DNA from: Streptomyces tailanensis
Lineage (GTDB): Bacteria > Actinomycetota > Actinomycetes > Streptomycetales > Streptomycetaceae
Reading direction: 5' to 3'
Assembly: GCF_008386495.1 (NCBI RefSeq)
Contig: NZ_VTHJ01000004.1
Span: 124,001 to 188,000, forward strand
DNA length: 64,000 bases
Below, piece after piece: positions 18,689 through 27,920 of this stretch. The notes beneath the pieces were generated by a model. That model worked only from the letters and a program-made list of their open reading frames with translations, made no database searches and was not told the DNA's origin. Each line of letters starts with the position of its first letter. The stretch's first letter is position 1. Both the position numbers and the translations under genes were made by a program.

Positions 18689-20101
18689 GTGACGACGATG
18701 ACAGACACGTCTCTGCGCGAGTTCAAGATGCCCGATGTGGGCGAGGGGCTCACCGAGGCCGAGATCCTCAAGTGGTACGTCCAGCCCGGTGACACGGTCA
18801 CCGACGGCCAGATCGTCTGCGAGGTCGAGACGGCCAAGGCCGCCGTCGAACTGCCGATCCCGTACGACGGTGTCGTACGCGCGCTGCACTTCCCCGAGGG
18901 CGCCACGGTGGACGTCGGCACGTCGATCATCGCGGTGGACGTGGGCGGGGGCGCGGTGCCGGTCGAGGAGACGCCGCCCGCGAAGGAGGAGCCCCAGCCC
19001 CAGCCCAAGCCCGAGCCGGCGGCCAAGAAGCCCGAGGGCCGCAAGCCGGTCCTCGTCGGCTACGGGGTCGCCGAGTCCTCCACCAAGCGCCGCCCCCGCA
19101 AGGGCGTGCCCGCCGCCGCGCCTCCGCCCGAGGAGACCCTGTACGGCGCCTCCGTCCTCCAGAGCATCCAGGGTGAGCTGAACGGCCATGGGGGTGGTGC
19201 ACAGCCGCGTCCGCTGGCGAAGCCGCCGGTGCGCAAGCTGGCCAAGGACCTCGGCGTCGACCTGGCGACGATCACCCCGTCCGGCCCGGACGGCATCATC
19301 ACTCGCGAGGACGTCCACGCGGCCGTGGCCCCGCCGAAGGCCCCGGAGCCGGTGGTGGAGGCCCCCGCGGCGCCTGCTGTGTCGTACGAGGCCGAGGGCG
19401 CACGGGAGACCCGTATCCCCGTCAAGGGCGTCCGCAAGGCGACGGCGGCGGCGATGGTCGGCTCGGCGTTCACCGCGCCGCACGTCACGGAGTTCGTGAC
19501 GGTCGACGTGACGCGCACGATGAAACTGGTCGAGGAGCTGAAGCAGGACAAGGAGCTGGCGGGCCTGCGGGTCAACCCGTTGTTGTTGATCGCCAAGGCC
19601 TTGCTGGTGGCGATCAAGCGCAACCCGGAGATCAACGCCTCCTGGGACGAGGCCGCCCAGGAGATCGTGGTCAAGCACTACGTCAACCTCGGCATCGCCG
19701 CGGCCACCCCGCGCGGCCTGATCGTCCCGAACATCAAGGACGCCCACGCGAAGACACTGCCGCAACTGGCCGAGTCCCTCGGCGAGTTGGTCTCCACGGC
19801 GAAGGAGGGCCGCACCAGCCCCGCCGCGATGCAGGGCGGCACGGTCACCATCACCAACGTCGGCGTCTTCGGCATCGACACCGGCACGCCCATTCTCAAC
19901 CCCGGCGAGTCCGCGATCCTCGCCGTCGGCGCGATCAGGCTCCAGCCGTGGGTCCACAAGGGCAAGGTCAAGCCCCGCCAGGTCACCACGCTGGCGCTCT
20001 CCTTCGACCATCGGTTGGTGGACGGGGAGTTGGGCTCGAAGGCGCTGGCGGATGTGGCGGCGATTCTGGAACAGCCGAAGAGGTTGATCACCTGGGGCTG
20101 A
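18689..20101 (+). CDS. bkdC: Branched-chain 2-oxoacid dehydrogenase E2, second copy
   Basis: This 470-residue E2 has a lipoyl domain with the lipoyl lysine in VETAKAAV (about K50) and a Pro/Lys/Glu-rich linker (QPQPKPEPAAKKPEG). A subunit-binding domain follows (PPVRKLAKDLGVDLATITPS), then a catalytic domain with FDHRLVDG near the end. The GTG at 18689 is chosen because GAGGGAGAGG lies six bases before it; an ATG at 18698 also fits. It ends the operon, and a hairpin follows at 20128. Confidence 0.94.
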   Translation: MTTMTDTSLREFKMPDVGEGLTEAEILKWYVQPGDTVTDGQIVCEVETAKAAVELPIPYDGVVRALHFPEGATVDVGTSIIAVDVGGGAVPVEETPPAKEEPQPQPKPEPAAKKPEGRKPVLVGYGVAESSTKRRPRKGVPAAAPPPEETLYGASVLQSIQGELNGHGGGAQPRPLAKPPVRKLAKDLGVDLATITPSGPDGIITREDVHAAVAPPKAPEPVVEAPAAPAVSYEAEGARETRIPVKGVRKATAAAMVGSAFTAPHVTEFVTVDVTRTMKLVEELKQDKELAGLRVNPLLLIAKALLVAIKRNPEINASWDEAAQEIVVKHYVNLGIAAATPRGLIVPNIKDAHAKTLPQLAESLGELVSTAKEGRTSPAAMQGGTVTITNVGVFGIDTGTPILNPGESAILAVGAIRLQPWVHKGKVKPRQVTTLALSFDHRLVDGELGSKALADVAAILEQPKRLITWG

Positions 20102-20127
20102 CGCCCATGACTGGATAGGCTCAGCAC

Positions 20128-20168
20128 GAAGGGGCCGGCCGCAAACTCCACTTGCGACCAACCCCTTC
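20128..20168. terminator. Bidirectional terminator between bkdC copy 2 and BRO gene 1
   Basis: Stem with GAAGGGG/CCCCTTC at its base and CGCAA/TTGCG at the tip, joined by imperfect pairing around a 7-base loop. It lies between two convergent stop codons. Confidence 0.75.
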
Positions 20169-20192
20169 TGCTTGGCGCCCATTCAGGTGCCG

Positions 20193-21197
20193 TCAGCCTC
20201 GGCTGAGCACGTACACCGGCGCCCCTTCCTCCGTCGCGCCCCGCGGGTGGATACAGGCGTGCTTGCGCAGTAGTCGGAGGCATTCGTTGACACGGTGCAC
20301 CGACAGCCCTGTACGGGCCGCGATCGCCTCCAGCGGCTGGCGCAGCTCACCCTCTTCGACGAGAACTGGCGCGATCACCACGGCTACCGTCCACACATCC
20401 GCCGTCACGGACAACCGCTCCCGCCAGTCGGCCAGCACGGATTCCGTGGTCGGATGCGCCGAGAAGGCGGTGGCATCGGGCGCAGGCCGCTCGACGGCCA
20501 GGACATCGAGCCGGTTCGCGATGCGTTCCATGGCTTGGGCGATGGCTTGCTGGGCAGCCAGAGTTTCACGCTGCATCTCGACCATGGTCTGTTGTGTCTC
20601 CACCATGCGCTGCTGTGTCTCCAGCATCTCCTGGTGCAGCGCGAGTGACTTGTGCTGTGCGACCGCGAGTTGTTCGTCCGCCTGGAGGTTGCGCTCCTCC
20701 AGCCGAACGATGGCTTCCGCGACCTGCTCGGGCATGGCGTACGCGATGGGAGCGCCCGGCTCAGAGGGCTGTACCTCGGCCTCCTCAAGCGTGTAGGAAC
20801 CCTCGCGCTGAATGGTCTCGATCACCTCGGCGACCCACTGTTTGAAGGGGGCGCATTCAGGCTTGGTGCAGGCGCTGACGAGACGGATCAGACCCTGGAG
20901 ATCGATGAGAGTCAAGTCTCGACGCCACTCCCTACCTGCGGGAACGCTGAGACCGTAACCTCCAGTTACGGTCTCAAGAATCTCTCGGTGAGCGTCCGGG
21001 ACATGGTCGGCGAGAGCCTTCCGAGAGTTGGTGTGCCCCAATTGCTTGCAGACATCCACCGCCGGAAACCAGTGGGTCCCGTCCGGCATGGTCAGTCGGC
21101 GGACGCGGGCTCCGGTTGCCGCGTAGACGAAGTCGCCGACATCGAGCGCATCACGCTGCGTACGAGGGTCGGGTTGGTGCTTGCTGGGTTCGATCAT
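20193..21197 (-). CDS. BRO-N domain (phage antirepressor-like) protein, copy 1
   Basis: This 334-residue protein starts with a BRO N-terminal DNA-binding domain (VRRLTMPDGTHWFPAVDVCKQLGHTN... to residue 130), as in phage antirepressors and baculovirus BRO proteins. A coiled-coil region (about 165-235) has the heptad-like run EMLETQQRMVETQQTMVEMQ. The C-terminal domain (LEAIAARTGLSVHRVNECLR) looks like a winged helix. The ATG at 21197 has GGAGG eight bases before it; a GTG at 21206 would overlap that site. No other phage gene is nearby. A diverged, frameshifted copy sits at 40848-41785. Confidence 0.85.
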   Translation of the reverse strand: MIEPSKHQPDPRTQRDALDVGDFVYAATGARVRRLTMPDGTHWFPAVDVCKQLGHTNSRKALADHVPDAHREILETVTGGYGLSVPAGREWRRDLTLIDLQGLIRLVSACTKPECAPFKQWVAEVIETIQREGSYTLEEAEVQPSEPGAPIAYAMPEQVAEAIVRLEERNLQADEQLAVAQHKSLALHQEMLETQQRMVETQQTMVEMQRETLAAQQAIAQAMERIANRLDVLAVERPAPDATAFSAHPTTESVLADWRERLSVTADVWTVAVVIAPVLVEEGELRQPLEAIAARTGLSVHRVNECLRLLRKHACIHPRGATEEGAPVYVLSRG

Positions 21198-21253
21198 CTG
21201 AACCACCTCCGCAGCGGAACGTAAGGCGGCGGGGAGTGCCAGTTGGGGTAGCT

Positions 21254-21274
21254 ATGTTCACCATTGCGGGTGAA
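21254..21274 (-). promoter_or_regulatory. Dyad upstream of BRO gene 1
   Basis: Inverted repeat TTCACC-6 bp-GGTGAA at 21257-21274, overlapping ATGTTCACC (21254-21262). The same ATGTTCACC, next to GTAGC, occurs at a similar distance before BRO gene 2 (41848-41856). Confidence 0.6.
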
Positions 21275-21307
21275 TGACGGCCGCTCGGATTGCCGTTCGG
21301 GAACGGG

Positions 21308-21342
21308 GAAGGGGGCCACCGCGGTGAGCGGTGGCCCCCTTC
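21308..21342 (-). terminator. Terminator after the carboxypeptidase gene
   Basis: Perfect 15-bp stem GAAGGGGGCCACCGC/GCGGTGGCCCCCTTC with loop GGTGA, just beyond the stop of the minus-strand carboxypeptidase gene. Confidence 0.9.
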
Positions 21343-21371
21343 TCGTGGTTCAAGCAAGGCGAAGGCGGGGC

Positions 21372-22271
21372 CTACAGCGCGGCGAAGCCGTAGTTCAGGA
21401 GCTTCTTCGCGTCCGACGCGCGGTTCGCGGCGGAGGACGCGGTCAGGACCGTGCCGTAGATCGTCTTGCCGTTGCGGGTGGCGGCGAAGACGAGGCAGTA
21501 CTTGGCCTGAGTGCCGGAGCCGGTCTTGATGCCGATGGTGCCCGAGTAGGTGGTCAGCAGCGGGTTGGTGTTCGTCCAGGTCGGCATCGTGCGGGTGCCG
21601 CCCGACTTGGTGATCGTCTTGGCCGTGTACTTCTTGGTCTTCACGATCGTCTTGAACGTGGAGTTCTTCATCACGTTGCGCGCGAGCGTCGTGAGGTCCT
21701 TCGGCGTCGAGTAGTTCGAGCCGTTGCTGATGCCGTCGAACGAGTCGAACTTCGTATTCGTCATGCCGAGGCTCTTGGCGGTCGTGTTCATCTTGGAGAT
21801 GAACGACTTCACCCGCGCCGCACGCGTCGAGCCCGTACCGAACTTGTCGGCGAGGGCGTACGCGGCGTCACAGCCCGAGGGCAGCATCAGCCCGTAGAGC
21901 AGCTGACGGACGGTGACCTTGTCACCGACGATCAGCCGGGCGGAGGACGCCGTGTTCTTGACGATGTAGTCGCTGTACGCCTTCTGGATGGTGACCTTGG
22001 CGTCCAGGTTCAGGTTCTTCTGCGACAGCACGACCTTGGCGGTCATGATCTTGGTGGTGGAACCGGTGGCGCGCGTGGTGTTCGCGGTCTTGCCCCAGCT
22101 CTTGCCGGTGGCCGGGTTGATCACGAACCCGCCCTTGGCGTTGATCGTGGGCTTCGCGACGGCGGCATGCGCGGGAGCGGAGCTGATGACCCCGGTCGCG
22201 ATCATCGCACCGGAGGTCACGACGACGGCAGCGGCTCTGCGGACACGTACGCCCTTTATGGCGGTAATCAA
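21372..22271 (-). CDS. Secreted D-alanyl-D-alanine carboxypeptidase (S11 family)
   Basis: This 299-residue DD-carboxypeptidase carries the S11 motifs STTK (nucleophile, near residue 69), PSGCDAA in place of SxN, and KTG (IGIKTGSG). It should trim the terminal D-Ala of peptidoglycan stem peptides outside the membrane. A TTG at 22271 gives a clean signal peptide ending SSAPAHA and has CGGGG eight bases upstream; longer versions add a poorly hydrophobic N-terminus. The Cys in the SxN position is a visible variation. The gene is transcribed away from the GntR gene. Confidence 0.88.
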   Translation of the reverse strand: MITAIKGVRVRRAAAVVVTSGAMIATGVISSAPAHAAVAKPTINAKGGFVINPATGKSWGKTANTTRATGSTTKIMTAKVVLSQKNLNLDAKVTIQKAYSDYIVKNTASSARLIVGDKVTVRQLLYGLMLPSGCDAAYALADKFGTGSTRAARVKSFISKMNTTAKSLGMTNTKFDSFDGISNGSNYSTPKDLTTLARNVMKNSTFKTIVKTKKYTAKTITKSGGTRTMPTWTNTNPLLTTYSGTIGIKTGSGTQAKYCLVFAATRNGKTIYGTVLTASSAANRASDAKKLLNYGFAAL

Positions 22272-22369
22272 GTCAAATACCCCGATTGCGTCAAATGTCT
22301 GAGGAGCGCGGCCACTTGGGTGCCGACGTTCGGGCAAAGCACGGCCGCTTCTCGTGTGACAAGTGAGTA

Positions 22370-22385
22370 GCACAAAAGGTTGTGC
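22370..22385. promoter_or_regulatory. Dyad GCACAA-4-TTGTGC between carboxypeptidase and GntR genes
   Basis: Perfect 6-bp arms around AAGG in a divergent gap. Further right, CCTGACAG is directly repeated at 22417 and 22429. Either could be a regulator site; no partner is known. Confidence 0.45.
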
Positions 22386-22509
22386 GGTGAGTGGGGCGGG
22401 GGTCAATTCAAGTCCACCTGACAGCCCCCTGACAGGTCCAGGATGGGGTTACTGTCCCGGGTCGTGGACCCCGACCGCGATGCGTACGTGATGTATCTAT
22501 GCTGTGGGC

Positions 22510-23193
22510 ATGCCGTCAGCTCCTGCCCCCGCCCCCGCAATCAAGGCCCCCGCCATCAAGCAGCCGCCCGCCGCCGACCGTGTCTACACGCATGTCAAAC
22601 AGGGCGTCCTGGAGCGCCGTTACGAGGGAGGCACGCTGCTCACCGAGGGCGAGCTGGCCGAGGCGGTCGGGGTGTCCCGGACGCCGGTGCGCGAGGCGCT
22701 GCTGCGGCTGGAGGTAGAAGGGCTGATCAAGCTCTATCCGAAGAAGGGCGCCCTGGTCCTGCCCGTTTCCGCGCAGGAGATCGCGGACGTGGTCGAGACC
22801 CGGCAGCTGGTCGAGGAGCACGCGGTCCGCAAGACGGTCCCGGCCTCACCGCAGCTGATCGAGCGTCTGGAGGAACTGCTGGAGAAGCAGAAGGCGCAGG
22901 CCGCCGCCGGGGACCTGGCGGGCGCCGCCGTGACCGACCGCTGCTTCCACGCCGAGATCGTCCGCAGCGGCGGCAACGAGATCCTCTCCCGTCTCTACGA
23001 CCAGCTCCGCGACCGGCAGTTGCGCATGGGCGTCGCCGTGATGCACGCCCACCCCGACCGCATCACGAAGACGCTGACCGAGCACGAGGAGATCCTGCAG
23101 GCGCTGCGCGCGGGCGATGCGGAGGCGGCGGTCGACCTCGTGCACCGGCATGTCAGCTGGTTCTCCAACCTGGCGCGGGGGGAGGTCCGTTGA
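22510..23193 (+). CDS. GntR-family transcriptional regulator (FCD type)
   Basis: This 227-residue regulator has an N-terminal winged helix (TEGELAEAVGVSRTPVREAL) and an all-helical FCD ligand domain (ETRQLVEEHAVRK, CFHAEIVRSGGNEIL, HEEILQALRAGDAEAAV). The downstream MFS gene overlaps it by four bases, so it probably controls that transporter. TATGCT lies six bases before the ATG at 22510 and no Shine-Dalgarno is visible, so the transcript may be leaderless. A GTG at 22504 is also in frame. Confidence 0.92.
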   Translation: MPSAPAPAPAIKAPAIKQPPAADRVYTHVKQGVLERRYEGGTLLTEGELAEAVGVSRTPVREALLRLEVEGLIKLYPKKGALVLPVSAQEIADVVETRQLVEEHAVRKTVPASPQLIERLEELLEKQKAQAAAGDLAGAAVTDRCFHAEIVRSGGNEILSRLYDQLRDRQLRMGVAVMHAHPDRITKTLTEHEEILQALRAGDAEAAVDLVHRHVSWFSNLARGEVR

Positions 23194-24509
23194 GCCGCCC
23201 CGGCATATCCTCCGCGTCCTCGGCGTCCCTCCCGGGCGATCCGCCCGGCGGCCGGCGCGCCCTCGTCGTCTGGGGCACCGGTGTCGCGGTCTACTTCGTC
23301 GCCGTCATCTTCCGTACGTCGCTGGGCGTGGCCGGTCTCGACGCCGCCGACCGCTTCCACGTGGGCGCCTCCGCTCTGTCGACCTTCTCGATCCTCCAGC
23401 TGCTGGTCTACGCGGGCATGCAGATCCCCGTCGGCCTGCTGGTCGACCGGCTCGGCACCAAGAAGGTGCTGACCCTGGGCGTCCTGCTGTTCACGGCCGG
23501 CCAGATCGGCTTCGCGCTGTCTCCGTCGTACGGCATGGCGCTGGCCTCGCGTGCGCTGCTGGGCTGTGGGGACGCGATGACGTTCATCAGCGTGCTGCGG
23601 CTGGGCACCCGCTGGTTCCCGGCCCGGCGCGGGCCGCTGATCGCGCAGTTCGCGGGGCTGGCCGGAATGGCGGGAAACCTGGTCTCGACGCTGGTGCTGG
23701 CCCGGCTGCTGCACGGGGTGGGCTGGACGGCGGCGTTCCTGGGCAGCGCGGCCGCCGGGGTCGTCGTCCTCGTCCTCGTACTGCTGTTCCTCAAGGACCA
23801 CCCGGACGGGCACGAGCCGGAGCCCTTCCCGCACCAGGGGGCGGCATACGTCCGCCGCCAGATCGTGGCGTCCTGGCGGGAGCCGGGGACGCGGCTCGGG
23901 CTGTGGGTGCACTTCACCACTCAGTTCCCGGCGATGGTGTTCCTGCTGCTGTGGGGGCTGCCGTTCCTGGTCGAGGCGCAGGGGCTGAGCCGGGGCACGG
24001 CCGGTGAACTGCTCACCCTGGTCGTCCTGTCCAACATGGCTGTCGGACTGGTGTACGGGCAGGTCGTCGCCCGGCATCACGCGGCGCGGCTGCCGCTGGC
24101 GCTCGGCACGGTCCTCACGACGGCGGCGGTCTGGGCGGCCACGCTCCTGTACCCCGGGGAGCACGCGCCGATGTGGCTCCTGATCGTCCTGTGCGCGGTC
24201 CTCGGCGCCTGCGGCCCCGCCTCGATGCTCGGCTTCGACTTCGCCCGCCCGGCGAACCCGCCCGAGCGTCAGGGCACCGCCTCCGGAATCACCAACATGG
24301 GCGGTTTCGTCGCCTCCATGACGACCCTGCTCGCGGTCGGCGTGCTCCTCGACATGACCGGCGACAACTACCGCATCGCCTTCTCCGCCGTCTTCGTCCT
24401 CCAGGCCCTGGGCCTGACCCAGATCCTCCGCCTACGCGGCCGGGCGGCCCGCCGCGAGCGGGAACGCCTGGTGGCGAGCAGGGTGGAGACGGTGCACGTA
24501 CCGGCGTGA
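23190..24509 (+). CDS. MFS transporter
   Basis: This 439-residue major facilitator protein has about twelve hydrophobic segments. The cytoplasmic loop motif LVDRLGTKKVLTLG lies between helices 2 and 3. The TTG at 23190 overlaps the GntR stop (TTGA) and has GGGGGGAGG five bases upstream. Co-translation with the FCD regulator suggests a sugar acid, dicarboxylate or similar ligand, but the substrate is not readable. It is convergent with the MDMPI-like gene. Confidence 0.92.
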   Translation: MSRPGISSASSASLPGDPPGGRRALVVWGTGVAVYFVAVIFRTSLGVAGLDAADRFHVGASALSTFSILQLLVYAGMQIPVGLLVDRLGTKKVLTLGVLLFTAGQIGFALSPSYGMALASRALLGCGDAMTFISVLRLGTRWFPARRGPLIAQFAGLAGMAGNLVSTLVLARLLHGVGWTAAFLGSAAAGVVVLVLVLLFLKDHPDGHEPEPFPHQGAAYVRRQIVASWREPGTRLGLWVHFTTQFPAMVFLLLWGLPFLVEAQGLSRGTAGELLTLVVLSNMAVGLVYGQVVARHHAARLPLALGTVLTTAAVWAATLLYPGEHAPMWLLIVLCAVLGACGPASMLGFDFARPANPPERQGTASGITNMGGFVASMTTLLAVGVLLDMTGDNYRIAFSAVFVLQALGLTQILRLRGRAARRERERLVASRVETVHVPA

Positions 24510-24560
24510 GCCGATGTGAGCCGACACGAAGGCCGCGCGGACCTTGGTGGTCGGTGAGTC

Positions 24561-25385
24561 CTACACCGTCACCGCGAACGACCGCAGGATCTCCGCGATC
24601 AGCTGGGGGTCGCCCTCGGCCTTGATGCGGTCGGCGACCAGGTCGGCGGTCACGCGGCCGCAGGCGAGGCGGACGTAGGTCTCCCAGTCGAGGGTGAGGG
24701 TGGCGGCGGGGCCGAGGGCGGGGGCGGTCTCCAGGGTGCCGCGGCCCTGCATGTCGACGCGGACGGTGCGGATGAACTCCACTGGGCCGTGCACGTCGAA
24801 GACGACGGCCGAGCTGCGCGGCGCCCGCGCGTCCTCGGCGACGACCTTCGGCAGTACGGAGAGCAGTTCGTCACGGACGACGTACGCGCCCGGCGAGTCC
24901 AGGTTCCCCGGCTGGCCCAGCGCGGCACGCAGGTCCTGCTCGTGGACCCACACGTCGAACGCGCGGTTGCGCATCGCCTGCTCGAGCGTCAGCTCGGTGC
25001 CGAGCGGGCCGCGCACCTTGTGGCCCGGGTCCCTCGACTCGTTCCGCAGCTGGCGGTTGCGGCGGATGATCGTGTACTCCAGCTCGGAGGTCATCTCCGG
25101 GGCGGTGTGGTGCCGCCGGGAGTCGACCTGCATCTCCATGTACCGCTGGTGCTCGGTCCGTACGTGGTACAGGTCGCGCGGGAGGGTGTGGATCGGCCGC
25201 GGGTCGCCGAGCATCTCGCAGTCCAGGCCGATCACATGGGAGACCACATCGCGCACCGACCAGCCGGGGCATGGCGTCCGCCGGTTCCACTCCCCCTCCA
25301 CGAGCGGCGTCACCAGCTCGGATATCGCGTCCACGGAGTGGGTCCAGGCGTCGGCGTAGGGCTGGAGAGTGGGATGCAGACTCAC
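24561..25385 (-). CDS. Maleylpyruvate isomerase-like mycothiol-dependent protein (DinB fold)
   Basis: This 274-residue protein has the MDMPI N-terminal four-helix domain, recognisable from EWNRRTPCPGWSVRDVVSHV and VDAISELVTPLVEG. The C-terminal half (GRVTADLVADRIKAEGDPQL) resembles the SCP2-like C-terminal domain of the family. Relatives bind metal and use mycothiol, the actinobacterial thiol, as cofactor. The reaction here is unknown. The ATG at 25385 begins at the family start. The gene is divergent from the nitrilase. Confidence 0.85.
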   Translation of the reverse strand: MSLHPTLQPYADAWTHSVDAISELVTPLVEGEWNRRTPCPGWSVRDVVSHVIGLDCEMLGDPRPIHTLPRDLYHVRTEHQRYMEMQVDSRRHHTAPEMTSELEYTIIRRNRQLRNESRDPGHKVRGPLGTELTLEQAMRNRAFDVWVHEQDLRAALGQPGNLDSPGAYVVRDELLSVLPKVVAEDARAPRSSAVVFDVHGPVEFIRTVRVDMQGRGTLETAPALGPAATLTLDWETYVRLACGRVTADLVADRIKAEGDPQLIAEILRSFAVTV

Positions 25386-25620
25386 GGAACGGGACCCCTC
25401 GGGCGTTCGGTACGTGTCAGTACGGTCGGTACGTGTCGGCTACGTAGTGGGTGGTCGTCGAAGGTGGGGGCGTCGGCGTTGACGGCTGGAGTGGGCGTCG
25501 GCGGCTGTCGGTGGGTGCTGTGGAACGTTAAGTTACGCTGCTGAGAGGCACCCCGGCAGTGCTTTCGTGTGACGATCGTAGGCCCGATATGGACGGCTCG
25601 AATGCCAGGACGGTGGTAGT

Positions 25621-26415
25621 GTGCGCGCCTCGCTCATCCAGATCGGCGTAGACGAGGACGAATCGGTCGATTCGCGCAGGCGGCGCGTGGCGTCGCTGGT
25701 ACGGGAGCAGGCCGGCGCCGATCTCGTCGTCCTCCCCGAGCTGTGGACCACCGGCGCGTTCGCGTTCGAGTCCTTCACGGCTGAGGCCGAGCCGCTGGAG
25801 GGGCCGACCCACGAGGTGATGGCCAAGGCGGCGAGCGACGCGGGCGTCTGGCTGCACGCCGGCTCGATCCCCGAGCGGGACCCTGAGGGCCCTCTCTACA
25901 ACACGTCTCTCATCTTCTCCCCCTCCGGCGAACTCGCCGCCGCCTACCGCAAGGTCCACCGCTTCGGCTTCGACAAGGGCGAAGCCGTACTGATGGGCGC
26001 GGGGTCGGAGCTGGTGACGCTCCGCCTCCCCGAGACGACCATCGGTCTGGCCACCTGCTACGACCTCCGCTTCCCCGAACTCTTCCGCGGCCTCGTCGAC
26101 GCGGGCGCCGAGACCCTCGTCATCCCCGCCGGCTGGCCCGAACGCCGCCGCGCCCACTGGACCCTCCTCGCCCAGGCCCGAGCGGTCGAGAACCAGTCGT
26201 ATGTCCTCGCGTGTGGAACGGCCGGTACGCACGCGGGAGTTCCGCAGGCGGGTCACTCGATCGTGGTCGATCCCTGGGGCGAGGTACTCGCGGAGGCCGG
26301 CGCCGACGAGGAGATCCTCACCGTCGAGTTCGACCCGACGAAGGTCGCGACGACACGGGAGCAGTTCCCGGCCCTGAAGGACAGGGTGCTGGGACTGCCG
26401 ACGCCGCGGCGCTGA
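25621..26415 (+). CDS. Carbon-nitrogen hydrolase (nitrilase/omega-amidase family)
   Basis: This 264-residue amidohydrolase has the Glu-Lys-Cys triad at E40 (VVLPELW), K111 (AAYRKVHRF) and C146 (GLATCYDLRFPE), and starts at GTG 25621. Omega-amidases hydrolyse 2-oxoglutaramate or similar amides, and this protein looks close to that branch. Its length is normal for a single-domain member. The upstream gap carries GGTACGTGTC twice (near 25408 and 25430). The last 98 bases overlap the convergent AraC-type gene. Confidence 0.9.
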   Translation: MRASLIQIGVDEDESVDSRRRRVASLVREQAGADLVVLPELWTTGAFAFESFTAEAEPLEGPTHEVMAKAASDAGVWLHAGSIPERDPEGPLYNTSLIFSPSGELAAAYRKVHRFGFDKGEAVLMGAGSELVTLRLPETTIGLATCYDLRFPELFRGLVDAGAETLVIPAGWPERRRAHWTLLAQARAVENQSYVLACGTAGTHAGVPQAGHSIVVDPWGEVLAEAGADEEILTVEFDPTKVATTREQFPALKDRVLGLPTPRR

Positions 26416-27427
26416 CCTGCGTCGACCCGCCGCCCTGGCGTGCGACGGACGGTCGCGAGGGGCCCCCTCCGAAACGTCGTCTGTAGGCAGAAGGGCTCAG
26501 TCCGGTCTCCTGGCGCAATCGCGCGCGGAGGTTCGCGGCGGTCCCGAGTCCGCTGCGCTCGGCGACGATATCGAGCCGTTCCTCGCCGCGTTCGATGAGC
26601 CGACGGGCCAGGTTCACGCGTTCTCCGGTGAGCCAGGCCAGGGGAGTCGTGCCGAGCTGGGCGCGGAAACGGCGGTGCAGGGTGGCGGGCGAGACGGCCG
26701 CCCGCGCGGCGAGGTCCGCGACGGAGAGGGGTTCGTCGAGCCGCTCCTGGGCCCACGCCAGTACGGGGGCCAGGGACTCGTCCGGGATGTACGGAACGGG
26801 CCGCTCCACGAACTGCCGCTGTCCGCCGTCGCGATGGGCGGCGAAGATCAGCCGCCTGGAGACGTGGTTGGCGATCTCGGCGCCGTGGTCGCGCCGTACG
26901 ACATGCAGGCCGAGGTCGAGCGCCGAAGCGCTGCCCGAAGCCGTGAGGATGTCGCCGTCGTCCACGAACAGTACGTCCGGCTCCAGCAGCACTGCCGGGA
27001 AGCGTGAGCGGAACGACTCCGCCCACATCCAGTGGCAGGCGGCCCGCCGTCCGTCCAGCAGCCCCGCCTCGGCGAGGGTGAACGCGCCCGAGCAGAAGCC
27101 GAGCAGACGCGCCCCGCGCGCGTGCGCCCTCTGGATCGCGTCCAGCACCCGCGGCGCACGCGGGGCGTCCGTGTCGGGCCGGTTCGGCACGATCAGAGTG
27201 TCCGTCTCCTCGGCCGCCTCCAGCCCGGCGACCCCGGTCAGTGTGAAGAATCCGTCCCGCATCCGTGTGTGGGACCCGGCCGCGCACAGCCGGAAGTCGT
27301 ACAGCGGCCGCCCCAGCTCCGGCCGGTCGAGGCCGAAGATCTCGATGGCACAGCTCATCTCGAACGGGTTGGAGTTCTCGTCGATGACGAGGACGACGCG
27401 GTGCGGCTGCCAGGATCCTTGCGACAT
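26318..27427 (-). CDS. AraC-family regulator with DJ-1/PfpI-like sensor domain (FtrA type)
   Basis: The 369-residue protein has an N-terminal class I amidotransferase-like domain (residues 8-175). The nucleophile-elbow sequence LLGFCSGAFTLAEAG holds a cysteine. Two AraC helix-turn-helix units follow (SVADLAARAAVSPATLHRRF and DIVAERSGLGTAANLRARLR). Relatives are transcriptional activators. The last 30 or so residues lie antisense to the nitrilase gene and look low in complexity; the functional protein probably ends near YRRRFGG. It is divergent from the cupin gene with 51 bp between them. Confidence 0.88.
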   Translation of the reverse strand: MSQGSWQPHRVVLVIDENSNPFEMSCAIEIFGLDRPELGRPLYDFRLCAAGSHTRMRDGFFTLTGVAGLEAAEETDTLIVPNRPDTDAPRAPRVLDAIQRAHARGARLLGFCSGAFTLAEAGLLDGRRAACHWMWAESFRSRFPAVLLEPDVLFVDDGDILTASGSASALDLGLHVVRRDHGAEIANHVSRRLIFAAHRDGGQRQFVERPVPYIPDESLAPVLAWAQERLDEPLSVADLAARAAVSPATLHRRFRAQLGTTPLAWLTGERVNLARRLIERGEERLDIVAERSGLGTAANLRARLRQETGLSPSAYRRRFGGGPSRPSVARQGGGSTQVSAAASAVPAPCPSGPGTAPVSSRPSSGRTRR

Positions 27428-27478
27428 GTGCGATTCCTAGCACTCGTGCGGTGGTGCCGTCACCCGCACGATGACCGT

Positions 27479-27892
27479 ATGGAATCCACGGAACGCACCG
27501 AACCCGCCGAACCCATCGCTCTGTTCGACGCCCTTGCCTCCTTCGACGCCCTGTGGAGCCCCCGCATCGTCACCACCGTCAACGACTACGACGTCCGCGT
27601 CGCGAAGATCGAGGGCGAACATCTCTGGCACACCCATGACCACACCGACGAGTTCTTCCTGGTCATCGAGGGTGAACTGCACATCTCCCTGCGCGAACCG
27701 GCCAGCGAGCGCACGGTCGTCCTGCCCCAGGGCTCGGTCTTCACCGTCCCGCGAGGCACCGAGCACAAGCCGTACGCCCCGGCCCGCGCCGCCATCCTCG
27801 TCCTGGAGCCCACCGGCACCCTCACTGTGGGCGACCGCCACGACGAGATCCCGGACCACGTGGACGCGACGACGGGGCATGCGCTGGCCTGA
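27479..27892 (+). CDS. Single-domain cupin protein
   Basis: This 137-residue protein has both cupin motifs: GEHLWHTHDHTDEFFLVIEG with three histidines and a glutamate as metal ligands, and LPQGSVFTVPRGTEHKPYA. The function cannot be told from the fold; relatives include small isomerases and ligand sensors. The ATG at 27479 gives the family length. It faces the AraC-type gene across a short shared promoter region, so that regulator may control it. Confidence 0.85.
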   Translation: MESTERTEPAEPIALFDALASFDALWSPRIVTTVNDYDVRVAKIEGEHLWHTHDHTDEFFLVIEGELHISLREPASERTVVLPQGSVFTVPRGTEHKPYAPARAAILVLEPTGTLTVGDRHDEIPDHVDATTGHALA

Positions 27893-27920
27893 CCACGGGG
27901 CCTCCGAGAGTTGATGAGAG

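Noticed and set aside
18545..20182. A 545-codon minus-strand frame over the second E2
   Set aside because: The plus strand carries lipoyl and DHRxxDG motifs. The antisense frame is a shadow.
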